Source: Azospirillum rugosum (GTDB lineage Bacteria > Pseudomonadota > Alphaproteobacteria > Azospirillales > Azospirillaceae). Taken from it: 64,000 nt of DNA. The notes beneath the pieces were generated by a model. The model made no database searches. It had not been told where the DNA came from and saw nothing but the letters and a program-made list of their open reading frames with translations. The stretch covers positions 186,001 through 250,000 of the forward strand of contig NZ_JAGINP010000002.1 in NCBI RefSeq assembly GCF_017876155.1, in the 5' to 3' direction. Positions 41,306 to 49,979 of this stretch are shown piece after piece; within the stretch, counting starts at the first letter, position 1, and each line of letters opens with the position of its first letter. The translations under genes and the position numbers were made by a program.

Positions 41306-42096
41306 ACGTTTCCATCCACCCGTCCGCTGCCGTCGATCCGGCGGCCAAGCTGGGCGAGGGTGTCGTCATCGGTCCCTTCTGCGTGGTCGGCCCGGACGTC
41401 CAACTGGGCGACCGCGTGCGGCTGACCTCCCACGTCGTGGTGGAGGGGCGCACGAAGGTCGGTGAGGACACGGTCATCTACCCCTTCGCGTCGATCGGCC
41501 ACCGGCCGCAGGACCTGAAGTTCAAGGGGGAGCCGTCGGAACTGATCATCGGCCGCCGCAACCAGATCCGCGAGCACGTGACGATGAGCCCGGGGACCGA
41601 GGGCGGCGGCATGGTCACCCGCGTCGGCGACAACGGCCTGTTCATGGTCGGCGTCCACGTCGCCCACGACTGCGTCGTCGGCAACAACGCGGTTCTGGCG
41701 AACAACGCCACGCTCGCCGGGCATGTGGAGCTGGGGGACTTCGTCACCATCGGCGGCCTGTCGGCTGTGCACCAGTTCGTCCGCATCGGCTCGCACGCCA
41801 TGATCGGCGGCATGTCCGGGGTGGAGAAGGACGTCATCCCCTACGGCCTCGTCATGGGGGAGCGCGCGCGTCTGGCCGGCCTGAATCTGGTCGGGCTTGA
41901 GCGCCGTGGCTTCCAGAAGGACGACATCCACGCGCTCCGCGCCGCCTACCGCCTGCTGTTCGGTGCCGAAGGCACCTTTGCGGAGCGGATGGAGGAGGTC
42001 GGGCGCGATTTCGGGGAGAAGTCGCTCGTCTCCGACGTGTTGGATTTCATCCGGTCGCGGGCCTCGCGCTCGCTGTGCCAGCCCCGCGAAGGCTGA
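41302..42096 (+). CDS. lpxA: Acyl-ACP--UDP-N-acetylglucosamine O-acyltransferase
   Basis: LpxA adds the first 3-hydroxyacyl chain to UDP-GlcNAc in lipid A synthesis. The 264-residue protein is a left-handed beta-helix built from hexapeptide repeats (visible as I/V/L-G-x-x steps from about 10 to 190) with a helical C-terminal domain. The catalytic His lies in [21 protein letters not shown] 41302 overlaps the fabZ stop. Confidence 0.97.
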   Translation: MNVSIHPSAAVDPAAKLGEGVVIGPFCVVGPDVQLGDRVRLTSHVVVEGRTKVGEDTVIYPFASIGHRPQDLKFKGEPSELIIGRRNQIREHVTMSPGTEGGGMVTRVGDNGLFMVGVHVAHDCVVGNNAVLANNATLAGHVELGDFVTIGGLSAVHQFVRIGSHAMIGGMSGVEKDVIPYGLVMGERARLAGLNLVGLERRGFQKDDIHALRAAYRLLFGAEGTFAERMEEVGRDFGEKSLVSDVLDFIRSRASRSLCQPREG

Positions 42097-42120
42097 CCGG
42101 GCAGCCTGACCCCCGTCCGG

Positions 42121-42996
42121 ATGGCAGTGGGAGTGGAAGCCGTGTCGCAGCCGCGTCCGAAGCTCGGCATCCTGGCCGGCGGCGGCACCTTGCCCGCCCG
42201 GATCGCGGAGGCGGTGCGCGGCCAGGGGCGTGAGGTGTTCATCGTCGCCTTCGAAGGCCACACCGACCCGGCGACTGTCGCCGGGCGGGCCCATCTGTGG
42301 AGCCGCTTCGGCGCTGCGGGCAGCATCATCGCGCGCCTGAAGCAGGAAGGCGTCGGCGATCTCGTGTTCGCCGGGCCGGTGCGCCGGCCGTCCTTCACCG
42401 AACTCGTTCCCGACTGGTACACGACGAAATTCCTCGCCAAGGTCGGCACGCGCGCGCTCGGCGACGACGGGCTGCTGCGCTCCGTGGCGAAACAGCTGGA
42501 AGGCGAGGGGTTCCGGGTGGTCGGGCTCCATGAGCTGCTGACGGGGCTTCTGACGGCACCCGGACCCGTGGGGCGCCTGGTCCCGGACGAGGAGGCGGAG
42601 CGCGACATCGCCCGCGCCGTCGAGGTCGCCCGCGCCCTCGGCGCGCTCGACGTCGGGCAGGGGGCGGTGGTCCAGCAGGGCATCGTGCTGGCGGTGGAGG
42701 CCATCGAAGGAACGGATGCCATGCTCGACCGCTGCGCCAGCCTGCGCCGGCCGGGGCCGGGTGGAGTCCTCGTGAAGGTGAGGAAGCCGCAGCAGGACCG
42801 CCGCATCGACCTGCCGACCATGGGCGTCACCACGGTGGAGAACGCCGCCCGTGCGGGCTTGCGCGGCATCGCGGTGGAGGCGGGCGGCAGCCTGCTCGTG
42901 GACCGCGCGGCCGTGGGGGAGGCCGCGGACCGGCTTGGCCTGTTCGTCGTGGGAATCGCCGTTCCGGACCCGCGTCCGGGGGAGGCGGCGGCGTGA
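42121..42996 (+). CDS. lpxI: UDP-2,3-diacylglucosamine pyrophosphatase LpxI
   Basis: LpxI releases UMP to give lipid X, replacing LpxH in many alphaproteobacteria. The 291-residue protein belongs to DUF1009. It has the N-terminal LGILAGGGTLPARIAEAVRG and the conserved C-terminal KVRKPQQDRRIDLPTMGVTTVENAARAG segment with the functionally important Asp. Position between lpxA and lpxB supports the role. The stop overlaps the lpxB GTG start. Confidence 0.94.
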   Translation: MAVGVEAVSQPRPKLGILAGGGTLPARIAEAVRGQGREVFIVAFEGHTDPATVAGRAHLWSRFGAAGSIIARLKQEGVGDLVFAGPVRRPSFTELVPDWYTTKFLAKVGTRALGDDGLLRSVAKQLEGEGFRVVGLHELLTGLLTAPGPVGRLVPDEEAERDIARAVEVARALGALDVGQGAVVQQGIVLAVEAIEGTDAMLDRCASLRRPGPGGVLVKVRKPQQDRRIDLPTMGVTTVENAARAGLRGIAVEAGGSLLVDRAAVGEAADRLGLFVVGIAVPDPRPGEAAA

Positions 42997-44231
42997 CGGA
43001 GACCTCCGGCCCACTGCTGTTCCTGATCGCGGGCGAGCCGTCGGGCGACGCGCTGGGCGCGCGCTTCATGGCGGCGTGCAAGCGCCTGACCGGCGGGCGC
43101 GTCCGCTTCGCCGGAATCGGCGGGGAGCGGATGATCGCCGAGGGGCTGGAGAGCCTCTTCCCCATGAGCGAATTGACTCTGTTTGGCGTGTTCGAGCTTT
43201 TGCCGCACCTGCCCAACCTGCTCCGCCGCATGGACCAGACGGTCGAGGAGGTGCTGCGCCTGCGGCCGGACGCGGTGATCGGCATCGATTCGCCGGGCTT
43301 CACGGTCCGCATCGCCAAGCGCGTGCGGCAGCAGGCGCCGGACATCGCGCTGGTCCATTACGTCGCCCCGACGGTCTGGGCCTGGAAGCCGAAGCGCGCC
43401 GCCAAATACGCCGCGATCTACGACCACCTTCTGGCCATCCTGCCCTTCGAGCCGCCTTACTTCGAGCGAGAGGGGCTGGCGTGCAGCTTCGTCGGCCATT
43501 CGGTGGTGGAGAGCGGGGCGGGGCGGGGCGATGCCGCCCGGTTCCGCGCCGCGCACGGGCTCGCCGACGACGCGCGGGTGGTGGCGGTGCTTCCCGGCAG
43601 CCGCAAGGGGGAGGTGAGCCGCCTGCTGCCGGATTTCCGCGCGACGCTCGAACGCCTTCTCCCCACGCACCCGAACTTGGTCGCCGTGGTGCCGACGGTC
43701 GCCACCGTCCGAGATCGCGTCGCGGCGGCCTTGGCCGACTGGCCCTTGCGGACCATCCTCGTCGAAGGCGATTCGGCCAAGTACGACGCTTTCGCCGCGT
43801 CGGAGGCCGCGCTGGCGGCGTCGGGCACCGTGGCGCTGGAGCTTGCCCTGGCGCGGCTGCCGGCGGTGATCGCCTATCGGCTGAATCCAGTGACCGTCGC
43901 CTTGTATCGGCGCTTCATCCGGGTCAAATACGTCAATCTGGTCAACCTGATGCTCGACCGTATGCTGGTGCCGGAACTGCTGCAGGAGGAATGCCGGCCC
44001 GACCGGCTGGCCGCCGAACTGGGCCGCCTGCTCGACGACCCCGCGACGCGCGCCGCGCAGGTGGAAGGGGTCGGCGAGGTCGCGCGCTGGCTCGGCCAGG
44101 GCGGCATCCCGCCCAGCGAGCGCGCCGCCCGCGTGGTTCTGGACCTTATCGCCGAGCGTCAGGGCGGCCAGACCGTCGACCAAGCGCAACGCCTATCCGA
44201 AAGCCCGTTCAAGGGAGAAGAGACATCATGA
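42993..44231 (+). CDS. lpxB: Lipid-A-disaccharide synthase
   Basis: LpxB joins lipid X to UDP-2,3-diacylglucosamine to form the lipid A disaccharide (glycosyltransferase family 19). The 412-residue protein has IAGEPSGDALGARFMAA at 8-24, FAGIGGERM near 43, HYVAPTVWAWKPKRA and LPGSRKGEV. The start is GTG 42993 in a GTGA overlap with lpxI. The stop overlaps the ATG of gloA. Confidence 0.96.
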   Translation: MTETSGPLLFLIAGEPSGDALGARFMAACKRLTGGRVRFAGIGGERMIAEGLESLFPMSELTLFGVFELLPHLPNLLRRMDQTVEEVLRLRPDAVIGIDSPGFTVRIAKRVRQQAPDIALVHYVAPTVWAWKPKRAAKYAAIYDHLLAILPFEPPYFEREGLACSFVGHSVVESGAGRGDAARFRAAHGLADDARVVAVLPGSRKGEVSRLLPDFRATLERLLPTHPNLVAVVPTVATVRDRVAAALADWPLRTILVEGDSAKYDAFAASEAALAASGTVALELALARLPAVIAYRLNPVTVALYRRFIRVKYVNLVNLMLDRMLVPELLQEECRPDRLAAELGRLLDDPATRAAQVEGVGEVARWLGQGGIPPSERAARVVLDLIAERQGGQTVDQAQRLSESPFKGEETS

Positions 44232-44623
44232 GCGAGTTCCGCCTGCTCCACACCATGCTCCGGGTGTTCGACCTGGAGAAGTCGCTGGACTTCTACACCC
44301 GGCTGCTCGGCATGAAGCTGCTGCGCCGCAACGACTACGAAGGCGGGCGCTTCACGCTGGCCTTCGTCGGCTATGGCGACGAAAAGGACACCGCCGTCCT
44401 GGAGCTGACCCACAATTGGGACCAGGCCGAGCCCTACCAGATCGGCACCGCCTATGGGCACATCGCGCTGGGCGTTCCGGACATCTACGCCACCTGCGAG
44501 CAGTTGGCGAAGGAAGGCGTCAAGATCCCGCGCCCACCCGGCCCGATGAAGCACGGCACCACCGTGATCGCTTTTATCGAGGATCCGGACGGCTACAAGG
44601 TCGAGCTGATCGAGCGGAAGTGA
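44228..44623 (+). CDS. gloA: Lactoylglutathione lyase (glyoxalase I)
   Basis: Glyoxalase I isomerises the methylglyoxal-glutathione hemithioacetal. The 131-residue protein has HTMLRVFDLEKSLDFYTRLLGMKLLR near the start, VLELTHNW, YGHIALGVPDI and IEDPDGYKVELIER, with metal ligands His8, Glu in LELTHN, His in GHIAL and Glu in KVELIE. The ATG sits in the last bases of lpxB. It is the last gene of this plus-strand series before the accessory segment. Confidence 0.96.
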   Translation: MSEFRLLHTMLRVFDLEKSLDFYTRLLGMKLLRRNDYEGGRFTLAFVGYGDEKDTAVLELTHNWDQAEPYQIGTAYGHIALGVPDIYATCEQLAKEGVKIPRPPGPMKHGTTVIAFIEDPDGYKVELIERK

Positions 44624-44637
44624 CGGAAGGGCAGGGT

Positions 44638-44660
44638 GGGGTGGGTGACTTTCCCACCCC
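44638..44660 (+). terminator. Possible terminator after gloA
   Basis: GGGGTGGG (44638-44645) and CCCACCCC (44653-44660) form an 8-bp perfect stem with a 7-base loop. The sequence after it (CCTTGC) lacks a clear T-run, so termination may be weak or factor-dependent. It marks the left edge of the accessory segment. Confidence 0.45.
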
Positions 44661-44666
44661 CCTTGC

Positions 44667-44978
44667 TCAGCACCCAGAGTCTTCGGCGGTCATCTGAATT
44701 TCTTTAATCAGCGCCATTGCCGCATTGGCGGATGTCAACGGATCGGGAAAATTTCGGCAAGGTTTTATGTCTGAATGCACCACCTGAGCAGCGGTGTTGA
44801 AGGCGGTAAAAATACTACATTTGTCGATGCGGGAGCGCAGAAGTCTCTCCGCTTTGTCAATCGCCGGCTTGGAAGTCATCTTCAAACGCGGGCATTTACT
44901 GCGAGCCTCTTCGACGAGCACTTCAAGCTGAATAAGTGTTTCTCGGAAAAAGGCAATTAAGTCGTCGTCCATCAGCAT
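44667..44978 (-). CDS. Small protein of unknown function in accessory segment
   Basis: About 103 residues if it starts at ATG 44978 (MLMDDDLIAFFRETLIQ). In-frame ATGs at 44981, 44999, 45014 and 45032 are possible; the longest would run through the ATGCAT-rich spacer, which makes it doubtful. GGA six bases before 44978 gives weak support. The product is helical and soluble-looking, with four Cys and no signal or membrane helix. I do not recognise a family. Lower G+C than the flanking core genes suggests acquired DNA. Confidence 0.55.
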   Translation of the reverse strand: MLMDDDLIAFFRETLIQLEVLVEEARSKCPRLKMTSKPAIDKAERLLRSRIDKCSIFTAFNTAAQVVHSDIKPCRNFPDPLTSANAAMALIKEIQMTAEDSGC

Positions 44979-44994
44979 CATTGTTCCGATAATC

Positions 44995-45069
44995 TGCATA
45001 ATGCCAAAATGCATAAAAATGCACGTATGCATGCTCCATGCAAACGCAACGCAAAGTTCATTTATGCAT
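44995..45069. repeat. ATGCAT-type palindrome cluster 1
   Basis: Within 75 bases there are six TGCA tetramers (at 44995, 45010, 45020, 45028, 45039 and 45065), three of them full ATGCAT palindromes at 45009, 45027 and 45064. The cluster lies mainly in the 83-base spacer ahead of the minus-strand gene at 44978, with the last copy over the stop codon of the gene ending at 45062. This placement fits operator sites. Confidence 0.7.
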
Positions 45070-45334
45070 TCGCCATACTCGCCAGCATGCGAATACGCTT
45101 CGCCAGTCGTTGATATGAGGGATTCTGCCCAAGCTCACGGGAGCGCTCGATGGCTTCAGCGAGCGCGAACCGCTCCGACGTCAGATAGTTCAAAGACTGT
45201 CGGTACAAGTAGGCGTAAGCAACATCCTCATTGTTTGACATCCCGACGGCCTCGGCGATGACCGCATCGATGGTCATGCTTCCGGAGTTGCCGGAGCGTT
45301 CCGCAGGAGCGCAAGGACTTACCTGAACACCCAT
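45062..45334 (-). CDS. Small helical protein of unknown function in accessory segment
   Basis: A 90-residue protein beginning MGVQVSPCAPAERSG. Start ATG 45334 was chosen because AAGGAG lies seven bases upstream, a much better context than the other starts. The C-terminal two thirds are predicted helical and basic (YLYRQSLNYLTSERFALAEAIERSRELG). No family is recognised. It is followed by a second minus-strand gene after 83 bases rich in TGCA words, so the two may be separately controlled. Confidence 0.6.
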   Translation of the reverse strand: MGVQVSPCAPAERSGNSGSMTIDAVIAEAVGMSNNEDVAYAYLYRQSLNYLTSERFALAEAIERSRELGQNPSYQRLAKRIRMLASMANA

Positions 45335-45764
45335 CACCTCTCTCCTTATCCGATGACGGTCCGCCAACAGCGGCGGGAGTCGCTGAATTCAAAACTTAGA
45401 ATTAAATTTATGCTCGCCGCATGCATAATGCAAATTGAGGAATATGCACCGCAAGGGCATTGCGCGCATGAGGCAGAGAAGGGGTGAGCCAGGAATATGC
45501 ATCGCCGAGTCGCGATGCATGTCGGTGCCGCCCAGCATATTCGTAAATATGCGTAGAAAGTGCGCGGACTGCCGCATGATGAATTCGGCAATCCCGCAAC
45601 TGCATTGCGATTGATTGGCAATTCATTCCGGCTTTATGCGCATATGTCTCTGCATATCGCCATTTTGTCGATATCACCGCGCAAATCTTCGCATTTTTTT
45701 GTTGATGGTAGAGTTCCGTATGTTAAGACTTGCATGACTGGATGGTGCTTGGAGTCGTTGTGCG
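45335..45764. other. Divergent intergenic region of accessory segment
   Basis: This 430-base spacer separates the minus-strand gene at 45334 from the plus-strand regulator at 45765. It is AT-rich in parts (45385-45420, 45685-45720), contains palindrome cluster 2, and has only short unsupported open frames. It should carry promoters for both directions, although I found no strong -35/-10 pair. Confidence 0.5.
45421..45654. repeat. ATGCAT-type palindrome cluster 2
   Basis: Seven TGCA tetramers occur in 234 bases (45422, 45429, 45445, 45498, 45516, 45601 and 45651), with full ATGCAT at 45421, 45497 and 45515. A related long palindrome, TATGCGCATA, lies near 45636-45645. Two further TGCA copies are near the regulator start (45731 and 45782). 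Spacing is irregular, so it is not a CRISPR array; scattered operators or methylation sites are more likely. Confidence 0.65.
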
Positions 45765-46727
45765 GTGACGCTCAATCTCAATGCAAATCATAATATAGCT
45801 GCTTTGAGGCGCCGATCTCGCCTGAAGCAGGAAGCATTCGCCTCGCTTGTCGGTACTCGGCAATTCGATATCAGCCGGATTGAGAAGTGCATATCGGAAG
45901 TATCTCCCGACAAGCTTGAGCGATTCTATCGTTCTGTAATTCAGAATAAGGATAATCTGCCGAGCGGTCTTCTGTCGGAATGGTTTCGCCCTGAGATTCT
46001 GCGGCTGTCGCCGAGTCAGTTTGCGCTACTAATGGAAGGTAATTCGGATCAAAGCGAATATCCCGGGCCTGAGTTTGTCGCGGACGCTGATGCCATACCG
46101 GGGGACGACCAGTCGAACGCTGCGTCGGCGGCAGCCAAGCCCTCTGCGGATGGTCCCCGGGGCAAGTCCGATGGGGAGAGTGCCGATCCACCCTCCAACA
46201 GGCCACGCAGTTCATCCGGTATACATACGCCGGAGCGCTTTGTTGGTTACTACATCGGTCTGAGGATGAGCGGCGCTCGGCAGGTGGCTTACCACTTCGA
46301 AGCCTTGCATGTCGAAGCGGCGGAAGAGGGAGGCCTGATGTGCCGCCTATTTCGGCCGGGTAGGAAGCGTGGCGTATCTCAGTTTTATGAGGGGGAATTG
46401 CACGGAGCACCCCTGAATATGCTGTTTAATTATGCCTCTGTTGGCGATCACCATGATCGTGGGGTGATTACCTTTGCCGCTACCATGGAAAATCCTTGTG
46501 AGACCTTGTTTGGGCTTTCCGTGCATGTTTCCAACTCCAACCCACCCCGCTTGATCTCGACACCAGCGCTTTTTATTCGGGAGGTCGGTGATCGGTTGGC
46601 TTGGGAGGATGTGAAGTTGCGCGTCGCAAGCCTGTCCGACACAGAAATGCGCGATTATGTGGAGCGCCTTCGAAAGGAAGTGTCCAGCCGACAGGACGTC
46701 ACCCATCTCAGCCCGGTATCGCCCTGA
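45765..46727 (+). CDS. Probable transcriptional regulator with XRE-like helix-turn-helix
   Basis: A 320-residue protein in three parts. Residues about 10-58 look like a Cro/CI-type helix-turn-helix (NIAALRRRSRLKQEAFASLVG, then SRIEKC). A disordered Ser/Pro/Asp/Ala-rich linker spans about 92-153. A beta-rich C-terminal domain (about 154-300) with GYYIGLRMSG and FYEGELHG may sense a ligand or partner. Translation probably starts at GTG 45765, ten bases after GGAG. The family of the C-terminal domain is unknown to me. Codon use is less GC-rich than in the flanking genes. Confidence 0.65.
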   Translation: MTLNLNANHNIAALRRRSRLKQEAFASLVGTRQFDISRIEKCISEVSPDKLERFYRSVIQNKDNLPSGLLSEWFRPEILRLSPSQFALLMEGNSDQSEYPGPEFVADADAIPGDDQSNAASAAAKPSADGPRGKSDGESADPPSNRPRSSSGIHTPERFVGYYIGLRMSGARQVAYHFEALHVEAAEEGGLMCRLFRPGRKRGVSQFYEGELHGAPLNMLFNYASVGDHHDRGVITFAATMENPCETLFGLSVHVSNSNPPRLISTPALFIREVGDRLAWEDVKLRVASLSDTEMRDYVERLRKEVSSRQDVTHLSPVSP

Positions 46728-46861
46728 CTGCAAGCTCGACGTGAAGTTTGCGCTTCGGAAAATTATGGGCTTGATTGGGCTGGGTTATTCGGTCCTGTGG
46801 GATAATAGGAATGTGTGGCGGCACTGGAACCGCATGCATGATCTTCCAGATCAGAGGCGTA

Positions 46862-47060
46862 TCAGACCAGCACCACCGCGGCGATCATCGCGAAGAGCAC
46901 GGCATAGACCAACAAACGACGCAGCCGCCGCGAGAAGGGCGGCTTGTTGTCGTTGGCGACCGGCAGGCCCAGGCGGGCCCGCCGTGCCGGAACGATGTAC
47001 GCAGCCGGGCTGCGGGCGGCCCCGTCGGAGCCGCCCGTTCCGATGTGTGCTGTTGGCCGG

Positions 47061-47068
<8 letters not shown>
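46862..47068 (-). CDS. Possible small tail-anchored membrane protein
   Basis: A 68-residue open frame starting at GTG 47068, overlapping the end of gltA. The C-terminal third ([22 protein letters not shown] end) is a basic patch followed by one hydrophobic helix. The N-terminal half is Arg/Ala/Gly-rich and may not be coding. There is no ATG and no clear ribosome-binding site, so this remains a weak call; a hairpin GGGCGGC/GCCGCCC in the same stretch could instead be part of the gltA 3' end. Confidence 0.35.
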
Positions 47069-48374
<1,306 letters not shown>

Positions 48375-48429
48375 CTCGGCACGTCCTTAATTTTAGGGTT
48401 GGGGCTTAACGCCCTTTTCGAATCGGCGC

Positions 48430-48458
48430 AGCATAGTTCCATGCCGTAAGGATATCAA
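48430..48458 (-). promoter_or_regulatory. Sigma-70-type promoter of gltA
   Basis: Read on the minus strand: TTGATA (48458-48453), 17-base spacer, TATGCT (48435-48430). Transcription would start near 48424, about 50 bases before the gltA ATG at 48374. It is 11 bases from the gltX stop, so gltA can be expressed independently of gltX. Confidence 0.65.
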
Positions 48459-48468
48459 CGCACGGAAG

Positions 48469-49881
48469 TTATCCTCGTGCTGCACCTGCGGCATCGCTCA
48501 TCCGCGCCAGCGTCTCGTCCCGGCCGAGAATTTCCGCGACCTCGAAGATCGGCGGCGAGACGGTCGTGCCGGTCAGCGCGGCGCGCAGCGGCTGGGCGAT
48601 TTTGCCCAGCTTCTCGCCGCGTTCCTCGGCGAATCGCCGGACTTGCGCCTCCAGCGCGGCCGCCGTGAAGTCCGCTTCCGCCCCGAACAGGGCGGCCAGA
48701 TCGGCCAGGACGGCCCGGCCCTTGTCGTCCAGCAGGGCCGCGGCCTTGTCGTCCATGGGCAGGGGCCGCGTGGCCAGATAGAAGCGGGCGCTCTGCGCCA
48801 GATCCACGATGGTGCGGGCGCGCTGCTTCAGGCCGTTCATCGCCCGCTTCAAAATGTCGCGGTCGGAGTCGGTCAGCGAGCGGCCGAGGTCGGCCTCCAG
48901 CCGCGGGGCGATCAGGCCGACGAGCCGGTCGTCGTCCGCCTGGCGCATGTAGTGCGCGTTCAGGTTCTCCAGCTTTGCGAAGTCGAAGCGGGAGGGGGAA
49001 CGGCCGATGCCCTCCAGGTTGAACCACTCCACCGCCTGCTCGGTCGAGATGATCTCGTCGTCGCCGTGCGCCCAGCCGAGCCGCAGCAGGTAGTTGCGCA
49101 CCGCTTCCGGCAGGTAGCCCATATCGCGATAGGCGTCCACGCCCAGCGCGCCGTGGCGCTTCGACAGCTTGGCGCCGTCCGGCCCGTGGATCAGCGGGAT
49201 GTGGCCGAACTCCGGCAGATCCCAGCCCATGGCGTTGTAGATCTGGATCTGGCGGAAGGTGTTGGTCAGGTGGTCGTCGCCGCGGATGACGTGGGTCACG
49301 CCCATGTCATGGTCGTCCACCACCACCGCCAGCAGGTAGGTCGGCGTGCCGTCGGCGCGCAGCAGGATCAGGTCGTCCAGCTGCGCGTTCTGCACGCGCA
49401 CCTCGCCCTGGACATGGTCCTTCAGCACCGTTTCGCCGGTCTGCGGCGCCTTCAGCCGGATCACCGGCTTCACGCCGGCGGGGGCCTCCGACGGGTCGCG
49501 GTCGCGCCAGCGGCCGTCGTAGCGGACCGGCAGGCCGGCGGCCTTCTGCGCGGCGCGCATTTCCTCCAGCTCTTCCGGGCTGGCGTAGCAGTGGTAGGCG
49601 TTGCCCGACTCCAGCATCTGGCGGGCGACCTCGGCGTGGCGGTCCTTGCGGGCGAACTGGCTGACGGCCTCGCCGTCCCAATCCAGGCCGAGCCAGGTCA
49701 GCCCGTCCAGAATCGCGTCCACCGCGGCGTCCGTCGAGCGTTGCCGGTCGGTGTCCTCGATGCGCAGCAGGTACTTCCCGCCGGTGTGTCGGGCGTACAG
49801 CCAGTTGAACAGCGCGGTGCGGGCGCCGCCGATATGGAGAAAACCGGTGGGCGACGGGGCGAAGCGGGTGACGACGGTCAT
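48469..49881 (-). CDS. gltX: Glutamyl-tRNA synthetase
   Basis: GltX charges tRNA-Glu (class Ic). The HIGH-type motif is [15 protein letters not shown] near residues 10-23, and the KMSKS-type motif is [10 protein letters not shown] near 244-253. Length 470 is standard. C-terminal anticodon-binding helices follow. Many alphaproteobacteria carry two GltX paralogues, one also charging tRNA-Gln; this sequence alone does not tell which this is. It diverges from comEC across 98 bases. Confidence 0.96.
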   Translation of the reverse strand: MTVVTRFAPSPTGFLHIGGARTALFNWLYARHTGGKYLLRIEDTDRQRSTDAAVDAILDGLTWLGLDWDGEAVSQFARKDRHAEVARQMLESGNAYHCYASPEELEEMRAAQKAAGLPVRYDGRWRDRDPSEAPAGVKPVIRLKAPQTGETVLKDHVQGEVRVQNAQLDDLILLRADGTPTYLLAVVVDDHDMGVTHVIRGDDHLTNTFRQIQIYNAMGWDLPEFGHIPLIHGPDGAKLSKRHGALGVDAYRDMGYLPEAVRNYLLRLGWAHGDDEIISTEQAVEWFNLEGIGRSPSRFDFAKLENLNAHYMRQADDDRLVGLIAPRLEADLGRSLTDSDRDILKRAMNGLKQRARTIVDLAQSARFYLATRPLPMDDKAAALLDDKGRAVLADLAALFGAEADFTAAALEAQVRRFAEERGEKLGKIAQPLRAALTGTTVSPPIFEVAEILGRDETLARMSDAAGAARG

Positions 49882-49979
49882 CGGTGGCTCAATTCCGGGT
49901 TCAGCGCTGCTACAGTGGTGCGGTGGTGTAACACATTAAGCGCGTCGCGGGCATTTGCCATGCGCGCATAGGCGACAGT

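Noticed and set aside
44995..45785. Possible CRISPR-like array in the ATGCAT-rich spacers
   Set aside because: The repeated unit is only 4-6 bases, spacing is irregular, and there are no cas genes nearby.
45346..45793. Several short open frames in the divergent accessory spacer (62-91 codons)
   Set aside because: They overlap each other on both strands, lack ribosome-binding sites, and coincide with palindrome-rich non-coding sequence.
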